DNA of 45,663 nt, from the NCBI GenBank assembly GCA_964526635.1, contig CAZGLR010000010.1, positions 1-45,663 of the forward strand, in the 5' to 3' direction. Position numbers and translations under genes: made by a program. This DNA comes from CAZGLR01 sp964526635 (GTDB lineage Bacteria > Zixibacteria > MSB-5A5 > GN15 > JAAZOE01). The notes beneath the pieces were generated by a model that made no database searches, was not told the origin of the DNA, and saw nothing but the letters and a program-made list of their open reading frames with translations. Within the stretch, counting starts at the first letter, position 1; the number at the start of each line of letters is the position of its first letter. Shown here piece by piece: positions 16,608-25,554 of this stretch.

Positions 16608-19600
16608 GTGCTTCAGAGAGGCGTCTCCCCCGAATCTACTTCGCTGCGCGGTCTGTTAATTTTCCTGGCGATTTTGTGTCTTACGGGCACTGCACGGGGT
16701 GCCAATACACATTGGGTTCATCTTCCACAGACGCTGGATTCACTGGTGCGTACTGGCGACAGCACCGCTGCTGACGCCCTGCTTTCACAGTATCTCACCG
16801 ATGCGCTCTCATCAAGACCTGCCGATGATTCGCTGCGGGCATGCATCATCGATTCCCTCGGCGGAGTATTGTACTCTCACCGATATTATAACGAGGCTGA
16901 GTCCTGCTTTACCCGGGCCTATTCGATCCGTCGGGAGATTTTTGATTCACCCCATGCCGATATCGCGAGATCGTTGCTGCATCTGGCCAATGTTGAGAAC
17001 ATCCGGGGCAATTTCACGGCCGCGCAACATCTGTACCGTGAGGCAATATCTATTTTCGAGGGTGAATTGGGTCTCCTGAATGAAGAGGTCGGCTGGGCGT
17101 ATATGATGCTGGCCCAGAATATAAAAAACTACGGCTATTATGATCAATCGGCCGGGGTCTATCGCCAGGCCTATGATATTTATGAACAGCTTTATGGTCC
17201 TGATCATATCAAGCTGTTTCATCCATTGAAAGAACTCGGTCTGACTTATAAGCATGCCGGGGACTATCAAAAATCAGTCATGCAATATTTACGTGCATCT
17301 GAGTTGGCCTTGCGCGACAGCGGGGCATTTTCCGATGCGTATATCGGCACGCGGTATAATTTGCTGCAGGTATACATCCAAAAACAGGAATACCAGACCG
17401 CTATATCCTATGGTCGTGAAGTTGATTCACTCTGTACACGGGGCAATCCTGCCTGTCAGTTCTATCCGTTGAATCAGGGGCTTTTGGGAGATATTTATCT
17501 CAACTTGACCGATTTTGATCAGGCCGAATATTACTATCTGGATGGCGTTAAAAAAGCCCGTGAAATCGCCGGAGATGAGCATGAAGATGTCGCCGTAGTT
17601 CTTTTCAAGCTGGCCGAATACTATTACCAGATTGGACGGTACGCGGAAGCCGAGGAATCGTTTTTGGAGGCTACCCGAATTCAAAGTATTGCCTACTGGT
17701 TTTACAGCCGCGGCGATTTTTATGCCAGGTGCCTGCACAAACTGGGTGATGTATACATCATCCAGGGCCGATACAGTGAGGCCGAGAGTATTTACATTGA
17801 AGCCAGGAATCTGCGGGAAAATATCTATGGCTCTCAGCATCATTATGTCGGCCAGGCCCTGCTGGACCTGTCGCATGCCTATGAACATCAGGGGCGCCTG
17901 GACGAAGCGGAAGCCATTTGCCGGGAAGCGGTCGAACTCTTCGAAAAGAGCCTGGGTCGTAACCATATCGGGGTGGCCGGGCCGTTGCTGCGACTCACGG
18001 AGGTGTTATTCACCGGTGCCAGGTACAATAGCATCGATTCAGTCCTCCAACGGGTCCTGCAAATATACGACATGAACTTGCCCGCTGATCATATTAATGT
18101 CGCTTCGACAAAAATCAAACGGTTGAAACTGCATCGGATTCTCGGGGATCATGATCGGGCGTTCGCATTGCTTTCGGAATTGACCGGCCCTTTCACCGAG
18201 CCCGAACCGGCTTTCAGCCTGGCGGCGGCGGAGTTTGCGACAGAGGCGGCCAAGCTGTATTGCGCTGCTGAACAATTTGATTCAACGGCCTGTTATTATC
18301 ATCAGGCTGTTGCTGTTTATGAAGAACTTCTTCCCGTAGAAAATCCCCGGATTGCTGAAATAAATCTCGATGTCGCGGTGTTTTATGCATCGCATGAAGA
18401 GTATGAGGCGTCTTTGCCGTATTTCCGTCGCTTTTTCGAATCGCGGGAGCAGTTTCTTCGTTATGTATTTGAGTCATCGTCGGAAGATCAGAAATTCCGA
18501 TGGATTCAGCGATATTCATGCATCAGCGATGAATTACTCTCGGTCATCACGAAAACCGAATCTGAAGAACTGCTGCAACTGGCACTGCAAATGATTGTCT
18601 TCAGTAAAGCGGCGGTTCTGGATGCCGTGGGGTCGGAGCGACGGGCGGCATTTTGCCGCATCAATGATGACTTCGATTCACTTTTTGTCGAATATCAACT
18701 TTTGTGCAGTGACATTGCCGATCGCTCTCTGGCAGCCATCAATGCACACACACCGTCACTCCAGGATCAAATTCAACGGTTACAGCGAAGGCGCGAAGAG
18801 ATTGAATCGGGACTCAGTCGTTTTTGTGCCGATTTCAGCGAATACACCGACCGCCAACCGATTCAGTACCGGGATATTGTACAGAGTATTCCCGAAAAAA
18901 GTTGCGTATTCGACTTCATCAAGTATCGTCGACATAAGTTGATGCCATTCCGGGAGGCCATTCAAGCGGATGAGCACTACCTGGCTTTTATGCACTGTCG
19001 CGACGGCACAATCAAAGCCCTCGATGCCGGACCGGTCACTTACATCGACAGTCTAATAACGGCTATGATGCGGCAGGTCAATCAGGCCGCCAATTGCGTG
19101 TATGTGCCACTGATGGCCGAATGCGAAGTGGCCTTGGCGGCAACCACTCATCAGTTGTATGAGGCGCTCCTCGCACCTTTTGCCTCGTCCCTGGGGGGGC
19201 GTTCGCGCCTGATTATCTCACCGGACAGCCGTCTCTGGCAAGTGCCCTTTGAAATCCTGTCGGTTGGAGAAAACCGTTATCTGATTGAAGATTACGAAAT
19301 CAGTTATTTGACATCCGGGCGGTATCTGGTGCCTACTGATGATGAGAACCCCATACCGGAATCACGTGTCCTCCTGGTGGCGGATCCGGACTACGACGCG
19401 CCATCTGAAGTGATAATTTGTCCTGTAACGATATCATCCGAAACCGGGGCCTTGGCAGAAAGAACACGGGTTCAGCAGAACAGAGGAAGGTGTATCGAAC
19501 AGCTATTTCTTCGCCTGCCTCATGCCCGGAAGGAAATCCACGCTATCGCACATATCGTGCAAAATAATTCTACCCTCGGCGTAGATGCGCTTATCGGGGA

Positions 19601-20141
19601 TCAGGCCACTGAGTTCAATGTCAAGCAATTGTGCGAGGCGCCCAGGATCGTCCATATGGCCACGCACAGCATGGTGTGCACCGATCTCAATGACTCTAAC
19701 GCCGAACTGCATCCGCTTCTGGCTACCGGCCTGGCGCTGGCCGGTGCGAATTCGTCTCAGGTTACCGCCGGGCAGATTAAATCCGATGGAATCCTGACGG
19801 CCATGGAGATCGCCGCCATGAATTTTCATGGTACTGAACTGGTTATCCTGTCGGCCTGCGAAACTGGAAGCGGCGAACTGCTCGATGGCGCGGGGATTCT
19901 TGGATTACCCCGTTCATTCCTTATCGCCGGCGCCGAGTCGGTGGTTTATACCCTTTGGCGTATTACCGATGCCGGGACGATTGATTTCGTGCATGAGTTT
20001 TACCGTCAACTCTTTTCGGGACAGTCGCAGGCATCGGCCTTGCGGGAAGCCAAATTGAGTATCATCGCCCAACTTCGAAAGCAACACGGCCACAGCCACC
20101 CGCTTATCTGGGGAGGCTTTGTCTTGCAGGGCAAACCGTGA
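16608..20141 (+). CDS. Exported TPR-CHAT (caspase-like) protein
   Basis: 1177 residues from GTG 16608, with GAGGT eight bases upstream. An N-terminal hydrophobic segment (about 14-31, LRGLLIFLAILCLTGTARGA) reads as a signal peptide. Residues about 75-600 are kinesin-light-chain-type TPRs with a 40-45 residue period. After a helical linker, the last 300 residues are a CHAT domain with the caspase-type dyad His1020 (HMATHSMV) and Cys1084 (LSACETGSGELLDGAG), both present. CHAT domains are clan CD peptidases that act in programmed proteolysis. It follows the sigma/anti-sigma pair in the same direction, so it may be a target of that sigma factor or act on the anti-sigma factor. An exported CHAT differs from cytoplasmic TPR-CHAT effectors. 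Confidence 0.88.
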   Translation: MLQRGVSPESTSLRGLLIFLAILCLTGTARGANTHWVHLPQTLDSLVRTGDSTAADALLSQYLTDALSSRPADDSLRACIIDSLGGVLYSHRYYNEAESCFTRAYSIRREIFDSPHADIARSLLHLANVENIRGNFTAAQHLYREAISIFEGELGLLNEEVGWAYMMLAQNIKNYGYYDQSAGVYRQAYDIYEQLYGPDHIKLFHPLKELGLTYKHAGDYQKSVMQYLRASELALRDSGAFSDAYIGTRYNLLQVYIQKQEYQTAISYGREVDSLCTRGNPACQFYPLNQGLLGDIYLNLTDFDQAEYYYLDGVKKAREIAGDEHEDVAVVLFKLAEYYYQIGRYAEAEESFLEATRIQSIAYWFYSRGDFYARCLHKLGDVYIIQGRYSEAESIYIEARNLRENIYGSQHHYVGQALLDLSHAYEHQGRLDEAEAICREAVELFEKSLGRNHIGVAGPLLRLTEVLFTGARYNSIDSVLQRVLQIYDMNLPADHINVASTKIKRLKLHRILGDHDRAFALLSELTGPFTEPEPAFSLAAAEFATEAAKLYCAAEQFDSTACYYHQAVAVYEELLPVENPRIAEINLDVAVFYASHEEYEASLPYFRRFFESREQFLRYVFESSSEDQKFRWIQRYSCISDELLSVITKTESEELLQLALQMIVFSKAAVLDAVGSERRAAFCRINDDFDSLFVEYQLLCSDIADRSLAAINAHTPSLQDQIQRLQRRREEIESGLSRFCADFSEYTDRQPIQYRDIVQSIPEKSCVFDFIKYRRHKLMPFREAIQADEHYLAFMHCRDGTIKALDAGPVTYIDSLITAMMRQVNQAANCVYVPLMAECEVALAATTHQLYEALLAPFASSLGGRSRLIISPDSRLWQVPFEILSVGENRYLIEDYEISYLTSGRYLVPTDDENPIPESRVLLVADPDYDAPSEVIICPVTISSETGALAERTRVQQNRGRCIEQLFLRLPHARKEIHAIAHIVQNNSTLGVDALIGDQATEFNVKQLCEAPRIVHMATHSMVCTDLNDSNAELHPLLATGLALAGANSSQVTAGQIKSDGILTAMEIAAMNFHGTELVILSACETGSGELLDGAGILGLPRSFLIAGAESVVYTLWRITDAGTIDFVHEFYRQLFSGQSQASALREAKLSIIAQLRKQHGHSHPLIWGGFVLQGKP

Positions 20142-20146
20142 ATCGA

Positions 20147-20509
20147 TTAGTAATCGCCTTTGGTGTAATGCGGCTGATACAATTCGGCGGTTACACCGCC
20201 CGGCATGTTAAAGGCAGTAACCAGGCCATAGCCCTGATCCTCAATTTCCCTTGTAAACTCAACACCCCGCGTGGTCAGTTCCTTAACGGTGGCGATGATG
20301 TCGTCGGTATAAAATGAAATCGCGTGAGTTCCGGCGGGAGCCGTCGTATCAGGATCAGCCGGATGGCAACCCATATCGGCTTCCGGCAAGTCGAATATCA
20401 ACCATCCCTGACCGACGTCAGTATATGGGAAATTCAATTTATCGCGCAGGAACTCACGCAGTGCCTCGGCCTCGGTCGAATAAAACATGGTGTGAACGCC
20501 CTTGATCAA
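20147..20509 (-). CDS. VOC (glyoxalase/bleomycin-resistance) superfamily protein
   Basis: 120 residues from a TTG start at 20509, supported by AAGGAG seven to eight bases upstream; ATG 20488 would be seven codons shorter and lacks a site. It has the VOC pattern of two beta-alpha-beta-beta-beta units: MIKGVHTMFYST with EALREFLRDKL, then THAISFYTDDIIATVKELTT and FNMPGGVTAELYQP. The C-terminal Glu (AELYQP) and His (GTHAISF) are candidate metal ligands. Members include glyoxalases, dioxygenases and antibiotic-binding proteins; the substrate is unknown. It is tail-to-tail with the CHAT gene, with only five bases between stops. Confidence 0.8.
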   Translation of the reverse strand: MIKGVHTMFYSTEAEALREFLRDKLNFPYTDVGQGWLIFDLPEADMGCHPADPDTTAPAGTHAISFYTDDIIATVKELTTRGVEFTREIEDQGYGLVTAFNMPGGVTAELYQPHYTKGDY

Positions 20510-20573
20510 AGCGTGACTCCTTAAATTGTGTATACTGGAAAGTCTGCTGGTGCATCAGCAGAAAACCAACGGT

Positions 20574-21260
20574 TCACCCGGCCTTTTTGCGGCCCCGGCG
20601 GCTCACTGCCTTGGCGATATAATCGGCGGCGTCGGGTGTCTTGCAGGCAGTGGTGCCATGATTGACTTTGACTTTGCCGATGCGCCCGGCAGTTTCTATG
20701 GCCACGTCGGTCAGATTATCTTTGTAGGTTCCGATAGCAATGAGGGCGATGTTCATCGAATAGCGGGCTCGGTTCGCCGAATCGTGAATCTCGGTCTCAA
20801 TGGTTGCAAGAAGATCGCGGCATCTTTCATCGGCGAGGCTTTCCGGATTATTTTTGAGCAGAGACGCGAACATATCATAGCCGACGGCTCGGTAATATTC
20901 TTTTTGGGAAGATGTCCACTGGTCGATTTTTTTGAGGGCGATCGGTGATTTCGCCATTAATGAGGAGAAATAACCCGCCAGCAAATACCATGAAACATCC
21001 TTGATCCAGGAGTTGGCCAGCGATGGCGCCATTTGCGCCGGATCGGCAATCATCGCGGCTAAAATCCGGGCGTCGGTATTGCCTGAATCCCAGAGTTGAA
21101 GGGCCAGCTCATGGTCGCATTTTATTTTTTTTCGGAGCTTTTCAAAGTCGGCAAAACTGACGCCGTAGAGATCGTCAGGAGCGCCATGGTTTCTATACAC
21201 CTTGACGTTTTGTGCGGTGCCCAACTTCTTCAGGGTTTTCATCACTTCGGCGTATTTCAT
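20574..21260 (-). CDS. DNA alkylation repair (AlkD-like HEAT-repeat) protein
   Basis: 228 residues. ATG 21260 (MKYAEVMKTLKK) is chosen because GGGAGG lies five bases upstream; an in-frame GTG at 21266 overlaps that site. The sequence resembles the AlkD/DNA-alkylation-repair family: AQNVKVYRNHGAPDDLYGVS, LWDSGNTDARILAAMIADP, DQWTSSQKEYYRAVGYDMF. The family consists of helical repeats that scan DNA for bulky or cationic alkylated bases, and some members are glycosylases. I cannot place the AlkD catalytic Trp/Asp pair with confidence (DVSWYLLAGYF is the nearest), so glycosylase activity is uncertain. It lies 64 bases upstream of the VOC gene in the same direction and may be co-transcribed. Confidence 0.8.
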   Translation of the reverse strand: MKYAEVMKTLKKLGTAQNVKVYRNHGAPDDLYGVSFADFEKLRKKIKCDHELALQLWDSGNTDARILAAMIADPAQMAPSLANSWIKDVSWYLLAGYFSSLMAKSPIALKKIDQWTSSQKEYYRAVGYDMFASLLKNNPESLADERCRDLLATIETEIHDSANRARYSMNIALIAIGTYKDNLTDVAIETAGRIGKVKVNHGTTACKTPDAADYIAKAVSRRGRKKAG

Positions 21261-21496
21261 AGTCACCTCCCTGACTCACAACGGGAAAACAACAGGCCGC
21301 TGGTTTGAGTGCCGTATCTGGAGTATAATGTCATCATGGATATACGTAGTACGATTTATGTAGAGCTTCTGTTGCATGGCTGGAGATCATTTGCGACGAT
21401 ATTTTTTGGTTGTTACCGATAGCATGAATCGATTAACATACCGTTGCGTAATTAGAAAAGACAAGCAGATTGACGAAGACAGTACTCGGGAAAAAC

Positions 21497-24400
21497 ATGA
21501 ATATCAATCCGGGCACCATAATCGCACAATATACCATCTTAGAAAAAATCGGCGCCGGCGGTATGGGCGAGGTGTATCTGGCCGAAGACGCCAAACTCAA
21601 TCGTCGGGTAGCGTTGAAGTTCCTGCCGGTTGAGTTAATTGCTGACGACAGCGCCCGCAGCCGCTTTGTGCGCGAAGCCCAGGCGGTGGCGACGCTCGAT
21701 CATCCCAATATCGTCACGGTCTTTGAAGTTGGCGATGCCGACAGCCGGCCGTTTTTTGCCATGCAATATGTCGAGGGCCAGTCCCTGAAGGAGATGATCA
21801 CGGCCGGGCCATTGCCGATCGATGAGGTAATTTCGATTGCATCGGCCTTGTGCCAGGGACTCAAGCATGCCCACGAACGGGGGATCATCCACCGCGATAT
21901 TAAACCAGCCAATATTTTGATCAACAACGACGGCCGTCCGATGATTGTGGATTTCGGATTGGCCGATATTGTCGGCGATGCGACGTTGACTCAGGCCGGG
22001 TCGACGATGGGGACGCTGGGGTATATGTCGCCGGAACAAATAGAAGGCAAATCTCTGGATGCCCGGACCGATATTTTTTCACTGGGAGTTGTCTTCTATG
22101 AAATGCTGACCGGTGTGCAGCCATTTAAATCCGAATCGCAGGCGTCGACAATCAGCGCTATTCTACATCGTTCACCGCAAAATATATCCAGCCTGCGAGG
22201 TGATGTTCCGGCGGGTATATCTGAAGTTATCGGCAACGCCATAGACAAAGACCTCGAAACCAGATATCCAAGCGCCGCGGCGATGCTGGTGGATCTCAAA
22301 CGAATCAGGAAATCACGTGATCCCGAGGCCACTGATTCGGCCTCGATCCCGGCAACTCCACCACACGACCTAAAGCGTCCCGGAATCCGGCCCTCGACAA
22401 TTTTCGGCATTGTCATAATTCTGGCAGTCATCGTGACTATTTTCGGGGCGGGAAAGAAATTGTTTCACTGGTTCGGCGGCGGTTTGGCCGATTCAGATAA
22501 TGCCAGCCGGGCCATAGCGCAGGAAATGAAATGGGAAAATTCAATCGCGGTGCTCCCCTTCCGGGATTTCAGTCCCAACAAGGATCAGCAATACTTTTGC
22601 GATGGCATGACTGATGCGATTATCGGGATGCTGTCCGGATTGCCCGATCTCAAAGTAATCTCCATGACATCGGTGCTGCGATATCGTGAGGATGATCACG
22701 ACCTGAAGAAGATAGGACGTGAACTCGGAGTCAGCAAGATTCTTGAGGGTAGCATACAGCGCGAGGGTAATGATATCCGGGTCAGGGCACAGTTGATCAA
22801 CGTCGAGGATGACGCCCACTTGTGGTCGGAGACCTATGACCGCAAGCTGGAGTCGATTTTTGCCATCCAGGATGAGATTTCTCAGGCAATTGTTGATGTC
22901 ATGAAGATTCAGCTTCTGGGCAACCAGCGGATGACGATGGCACTCCAACATACTGATAATATTGAGGCATACAATCTCTACACACAGGGCCGTTTTTTCT
23001 GGCGTAAACGCACCAAAGAAGGGTTGAAAAAATCAATCGACTATTTCGAACAGGCGATCAAGCTGGATTCACTGTATGCCCAGGCGTATGTGGGACTGGC
23101 TGATGCCTGGGGGGTGATCTCCGGATATTCAGATCTGAGTGATGAAGAGACGATGCCGAAAGCCCGTGAGGCGGCGGAAAGAGCAATTTCACTTGATAAC
23201 GAGTTGGCCGAAGCCTATGCCTCACTCGGTTTGATTCAGTTCAATTCCAAAGATTACGAGCAGGCCGAACAGTCATTCGAAAAATCGCTGGAGTTGAATC
23301 CCGGCTATTCATGGGCGCACACCTGGTATTCTTTGCTGCTGCAAAACACCAAGCGGCACGACGAGAGTTATCGTCACATCAAAATTGCATATAACCTCGA
23401 TCCTTTGTCTGTCGTTAACTTGATAAACCTGGCCAGCCAGGAAGCACGGTATACCCGTTTTGCCGAAGCCGAAGGAATTTTGATCAAGGCCATAGAGATC
23501 GAAGACCTGCCCCGTCTGCATTGGCAACTGGGTAATCTCCTGGCACGACAGAATAAGTTCGACCGGGCAATTAATCATTTCAGGAGGGTCATTGAGGTCG
23601 AACCGAAAAATGAGAGTGCCTTTCTCAATCTCGCCCAGTGCTATCGCGATCTAAACCATCCCGATAGCGCGGCGGCGCTTCTTACCAATTGGATCGGTCT
23701 CTACCCGAAAGACGAACAAACCTGGAATACCCGGGCCATCCATTACCTGTTTTCCGGGCGTTTCGAGAAGGCGCTCAAAGATTTCCAACAGGTCACGCAA
23801 TTGAATCAGGAGAATGCCAATGCCTATCTCGGGATGGTGATGTGTAATCTTATGCTGCAAAATTATGATGCAGTTGACGCCATAATCGATGGTTTCGAGC
23901 AAATGGCTACAGAGGATCAGCTTGGTGATCTCTATTCCGGCAAGGCGTTTATCCGGGCTTGGCAGGGGCGGTTTCGAGAGGCGTTTGAAGTCGCCGACAA
24001 AGGTATTGCGTATGATCAGCGGCGCGGAAATACCAGTGGTTCACTTGATAAGTATTTTCTCCGGGCCCGTTTATTATCAGAACGTGGCGATACCATCTCT
24101 GCGCTTGAACAATACCTCACAGGTGAAAAGCTGGCGGGACAGGATACGAATTCAACCAATTGCAATCGAATCAACCGGGTATTGTATACCGCGGCTGCCG
24201 GTAAATTTGTCGAAGCCCGGGAAATCGCCGACGGCATGAAAAACTGTTATGAAGAAAATTACCCTGTCGAAGCCCATCATTACTGGAAAGCCCTGGGGGT
24301 TATTGAGTTTTACAAAGGCAACTATGATATCGCGGTAGATTTTCTGGAGCGGTTCGCCGAGTACGAGCTTCACTGGAATTTCGAACACAATGAATTTTCC

Positions 24401-24688
24401 GGTTATTACCTGCTGGCTCGGGCATATCAGGAGAGCGGTCGGACTCAACGTGCCATCGAATACTGGGAAAAACTATTGGCACGATTCCCCAATGAACGGC
24501 TTAATTTTCCGATCTGGTCCATTAAGGGATATTACCATCTCGGCCGGGCATATGAAAAGGCCGGCAATATCGACAAAGCGATTGCCAGTTATGAATACTA
24601 TCTTGGATTTCTGCCGGATCCGGATGATGGTATTCTTGCCTATGAAGACGCTCTTGAGCGGATTAAGAAATTAAAAGGTACATCGTAG
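21497..24688 (+). CDS. Membrane Ser/Thr protein kinase with TolB-like and TPR domains
   Basis: 1063 residues from ATG 21497 (MNINPGTIIAQYTILEKIGA); an in-frame TTG at 21470 lacks a ribosome site. The N-terminal Hanks-type kinase (about 11-270) is complete: GAGGMGEVYLA loop, Lys41, Glu60, HRDIKPANI (Asp134, Asn139), DFG at 152-154 and SPEQ. A single membrane helix (301-318) separates it from a TolB-N/FlgO-like domain (about 346-475, IAVLPFRDFS) and at least a dozen TPRs (about 490-1060). This design is common in FCB bacteria and Acidobacteria. The kinase is cytoplasmic and the C-terminal part is predicted to be extracytoplasmic, presumably binding a ligand or partner protein. It is divergent from the AlkD-like gene and convergent with the REC-GcvH gene. 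Confidence 0.9.
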   Translation: MNINPGTIIAQYTILEKIGAGGMGEVYLAEDAKLNRRVALKFLPVELIADDSARSRFVREAQAVATLDHPNIVTVFEVGDADSRPFFAMQYVEGQSLKEMITAGPLPIDEVISIASALCQGLKHAHERGIIHRDIKPANILINNDGRPMIVDFGLADIVGDATLTQAGSTMGTLGYMSPEQIEGKSLDARTDIFSLGVVFYEMLTGVQPFKSESQASTISAILHRSPQNISSLRGDVPAGISEVIGNAIDKDLETRYPSAAAMLVDLKRIRKSRDPEATDSASIPATPPHDLKRPGIRPSTIFGIVIILAVIVTIFGAGKKLFHWFGGGLADSDNASRAIAQEMKWENSIAVLPFRDFSPNKDQQYFCDGMTDAIIGMLSGLPDLKVISMTSVLRYREDDHDLKKIGRELGVSKILEGSIQREGNDIRVRAQLINVEDDAHLWSETYDRKLESIFAIQDEISQAIVDVMKIQLLGNQRMTMALQHTDNIEAYNLYTQGRFFWRKRTKEGLKKSIDYFEQAIKLDSLYAQAYVGLADAWGVISGYSDLSDEETMPKAREAAERAISLDNELAEAYASLGLIQFNSKDYEQAEQSFEKSLELNPGYSWAHTWYSLLLQNTKRHDESYRHIKIAYNLDPLSVVNLINLASQEARYTRFAEAEGILIKAIEIEDLPRLHWQLGNLLARQNKFDRAINHFRRVIEVEPKNESAFLNLAQCYRDLNHPDSAAALLTNWIGLYPKDEQTWNTRAIHYLFSGRFEKALKDFQQVTQLNQENANAYLGMVMCNLMLQNYDAVDAIIDGFEQMATEDQLGDLYSGKAFIRAWQGRFREAFEVADKGIAYDQRRGNTSGSLDKYFLRARLLSERGDTISALEQYLTGEKLAGQDTNSTNCNRINRVLYTAAAGKFVEAREIADGMKNCYEENYPVEAHHYWKALGVIEFYKGNYDIAVDFLERFAEYELHWNFEHNEFSGYYLLARAYQESGRTQRAIEYWEKLLARFPNERLNFPIWSIKGYYHLGRAYEKAGNIDKAIASYEYYLGFLPDPDDGILAYEDALERIKKLKGTS

Positions 24689-24748
24689 TATAGGCAGCCA
24701 CACTGATACTGGCTGAGTAAATCATACGGACATTTCAAAATTATGCGA

Positions 24749-25525
24749 TTATAATCCCAGCTCTTTTACTTCAGAATCGAACCGGGTTGGTTTGAGCCGC
24801 ACCAGCCAGCCCTCGCCATAGGGATCATCTTTGAGCTTCTCGGGCACTGTGGCTATTTCATCGTTGGAGGCTGTGATTGTTCCGGTAAATGGTGACAGCA
24901 GTGAATATGACCGCATGTCGGCAGTAAAGAACTGGGCAAAGGAGGCACCCTGGCGGAGTTTATCGCCGACATCCGGCAGAATAATTGTCTGCACTCTGCC
25001 GATCGCGCTGAGGAATGTGTTTTCAGCGCCGAGGATGACAAGATCATCATCGCCCACCATCATCCAGACGTTTTCCCCGACATGCTTGAGGCGACGATTC
25101 GAAATACGGTCGCCTTCGTCAACCGGCCCCTCGTCGGGTATGCCATCGGCATTGAGGACAACGCGGGCGGCCCGCTCGACAACCTGCTTGAGTTCGGATC
25201 GGGTAAACGGTTTCGCGATATAATCGAACGCCCCCAGCTCGGTTGCCTCGAGAGCGGTGTTGATTGTCGCATATCCGGTGATCATGATGACGGGGATGTG
25301 TTTATTGAGTTCTTTCACCCGCCGCAGCAGCTCAAGACCGTCAATTTCCGGCATCATAAGATCGGTGAGAATAATATCCGGCGATGATGACGCGATTATC
25401 TCCAATCCCCTGACGGCGTCCTTGACCAGTTGGAGCTCGTAGTTTTCCTTGCGCAGGTGCTTCTGGATACTGTCGAGAACGATTTGTTCATCATCGACCG
25501 CCAGTATTTTCAGCGTTCTTTCCAT
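24749..25525 (-). CDS. Response regulator fused to a GcvH-like (lipoyl-H-protein) domain lacking the lipoyl lysine
   Basis: 258 residues. GAGG lies eight bases before the ATG. Residues 5-122 form a REC domain: Asp11, Asp12, phospho-acceptor Asp55 (ILTDLMMP), Thr83, Lys105. Residues about 145-256 align with glycine-cleavage H protein (LPDVGDKLRQG, LSPFTGTITASNDE, DDPYGEGWLVRLKP). The invariant lipoylated Lys, which should lie seven residues before the Ser-Pro of SPFTG, falls on Met204 (TADMRSYSLLSPFTG), so lipoylation is not expected. There is no DNA-binding domain. It is the third gene of an operon with a Rossmann-histidine kinase (29 bases upstream) and a kinase-like protein. Phosphorylation probably controls a protein interaction of the H-like domain (inference). 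Confidence 0.88.
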   Translation of the reverse strand: MERTLKILAVDDEQIVLDSIQKHLRKENYELQLVKDAVRGLEIIASSSPDIILTDLMMPEIDGLELLRRVKELNKHIPVIMITGYATINTALEATELGAFDYIAKPFTRSELKQVVERAARVVLNADGIPDEGPVDEGDRISNRRLKHVGENVWMMVGDDDLVILGAENTFLSAIGRVQTIILPDVGDKLRQGASFAQFFTADMRSYSLLSPFTGTITASNDEIATVPEKLKDDPYGEGWLVRLKPTRFDSEVKELGL

Positions 25526-25554
25526 AGCATAATCCTCGCCATAACTACTGCGAC

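Noticed and set aside
16608..20141. TPR-CHAT protein as a CRISPR-associated (type III-E) protease
   Set aside because: No CRISPR array, Cas gene or effector lies near; the protein has a signal peptide and a sigma/anti-sigma context instead.
24696..24716. Inverted repeat cagcca/tggctg between convergent genes as a terminator
   Set aside because: Only six pairs and no T run on either strand.
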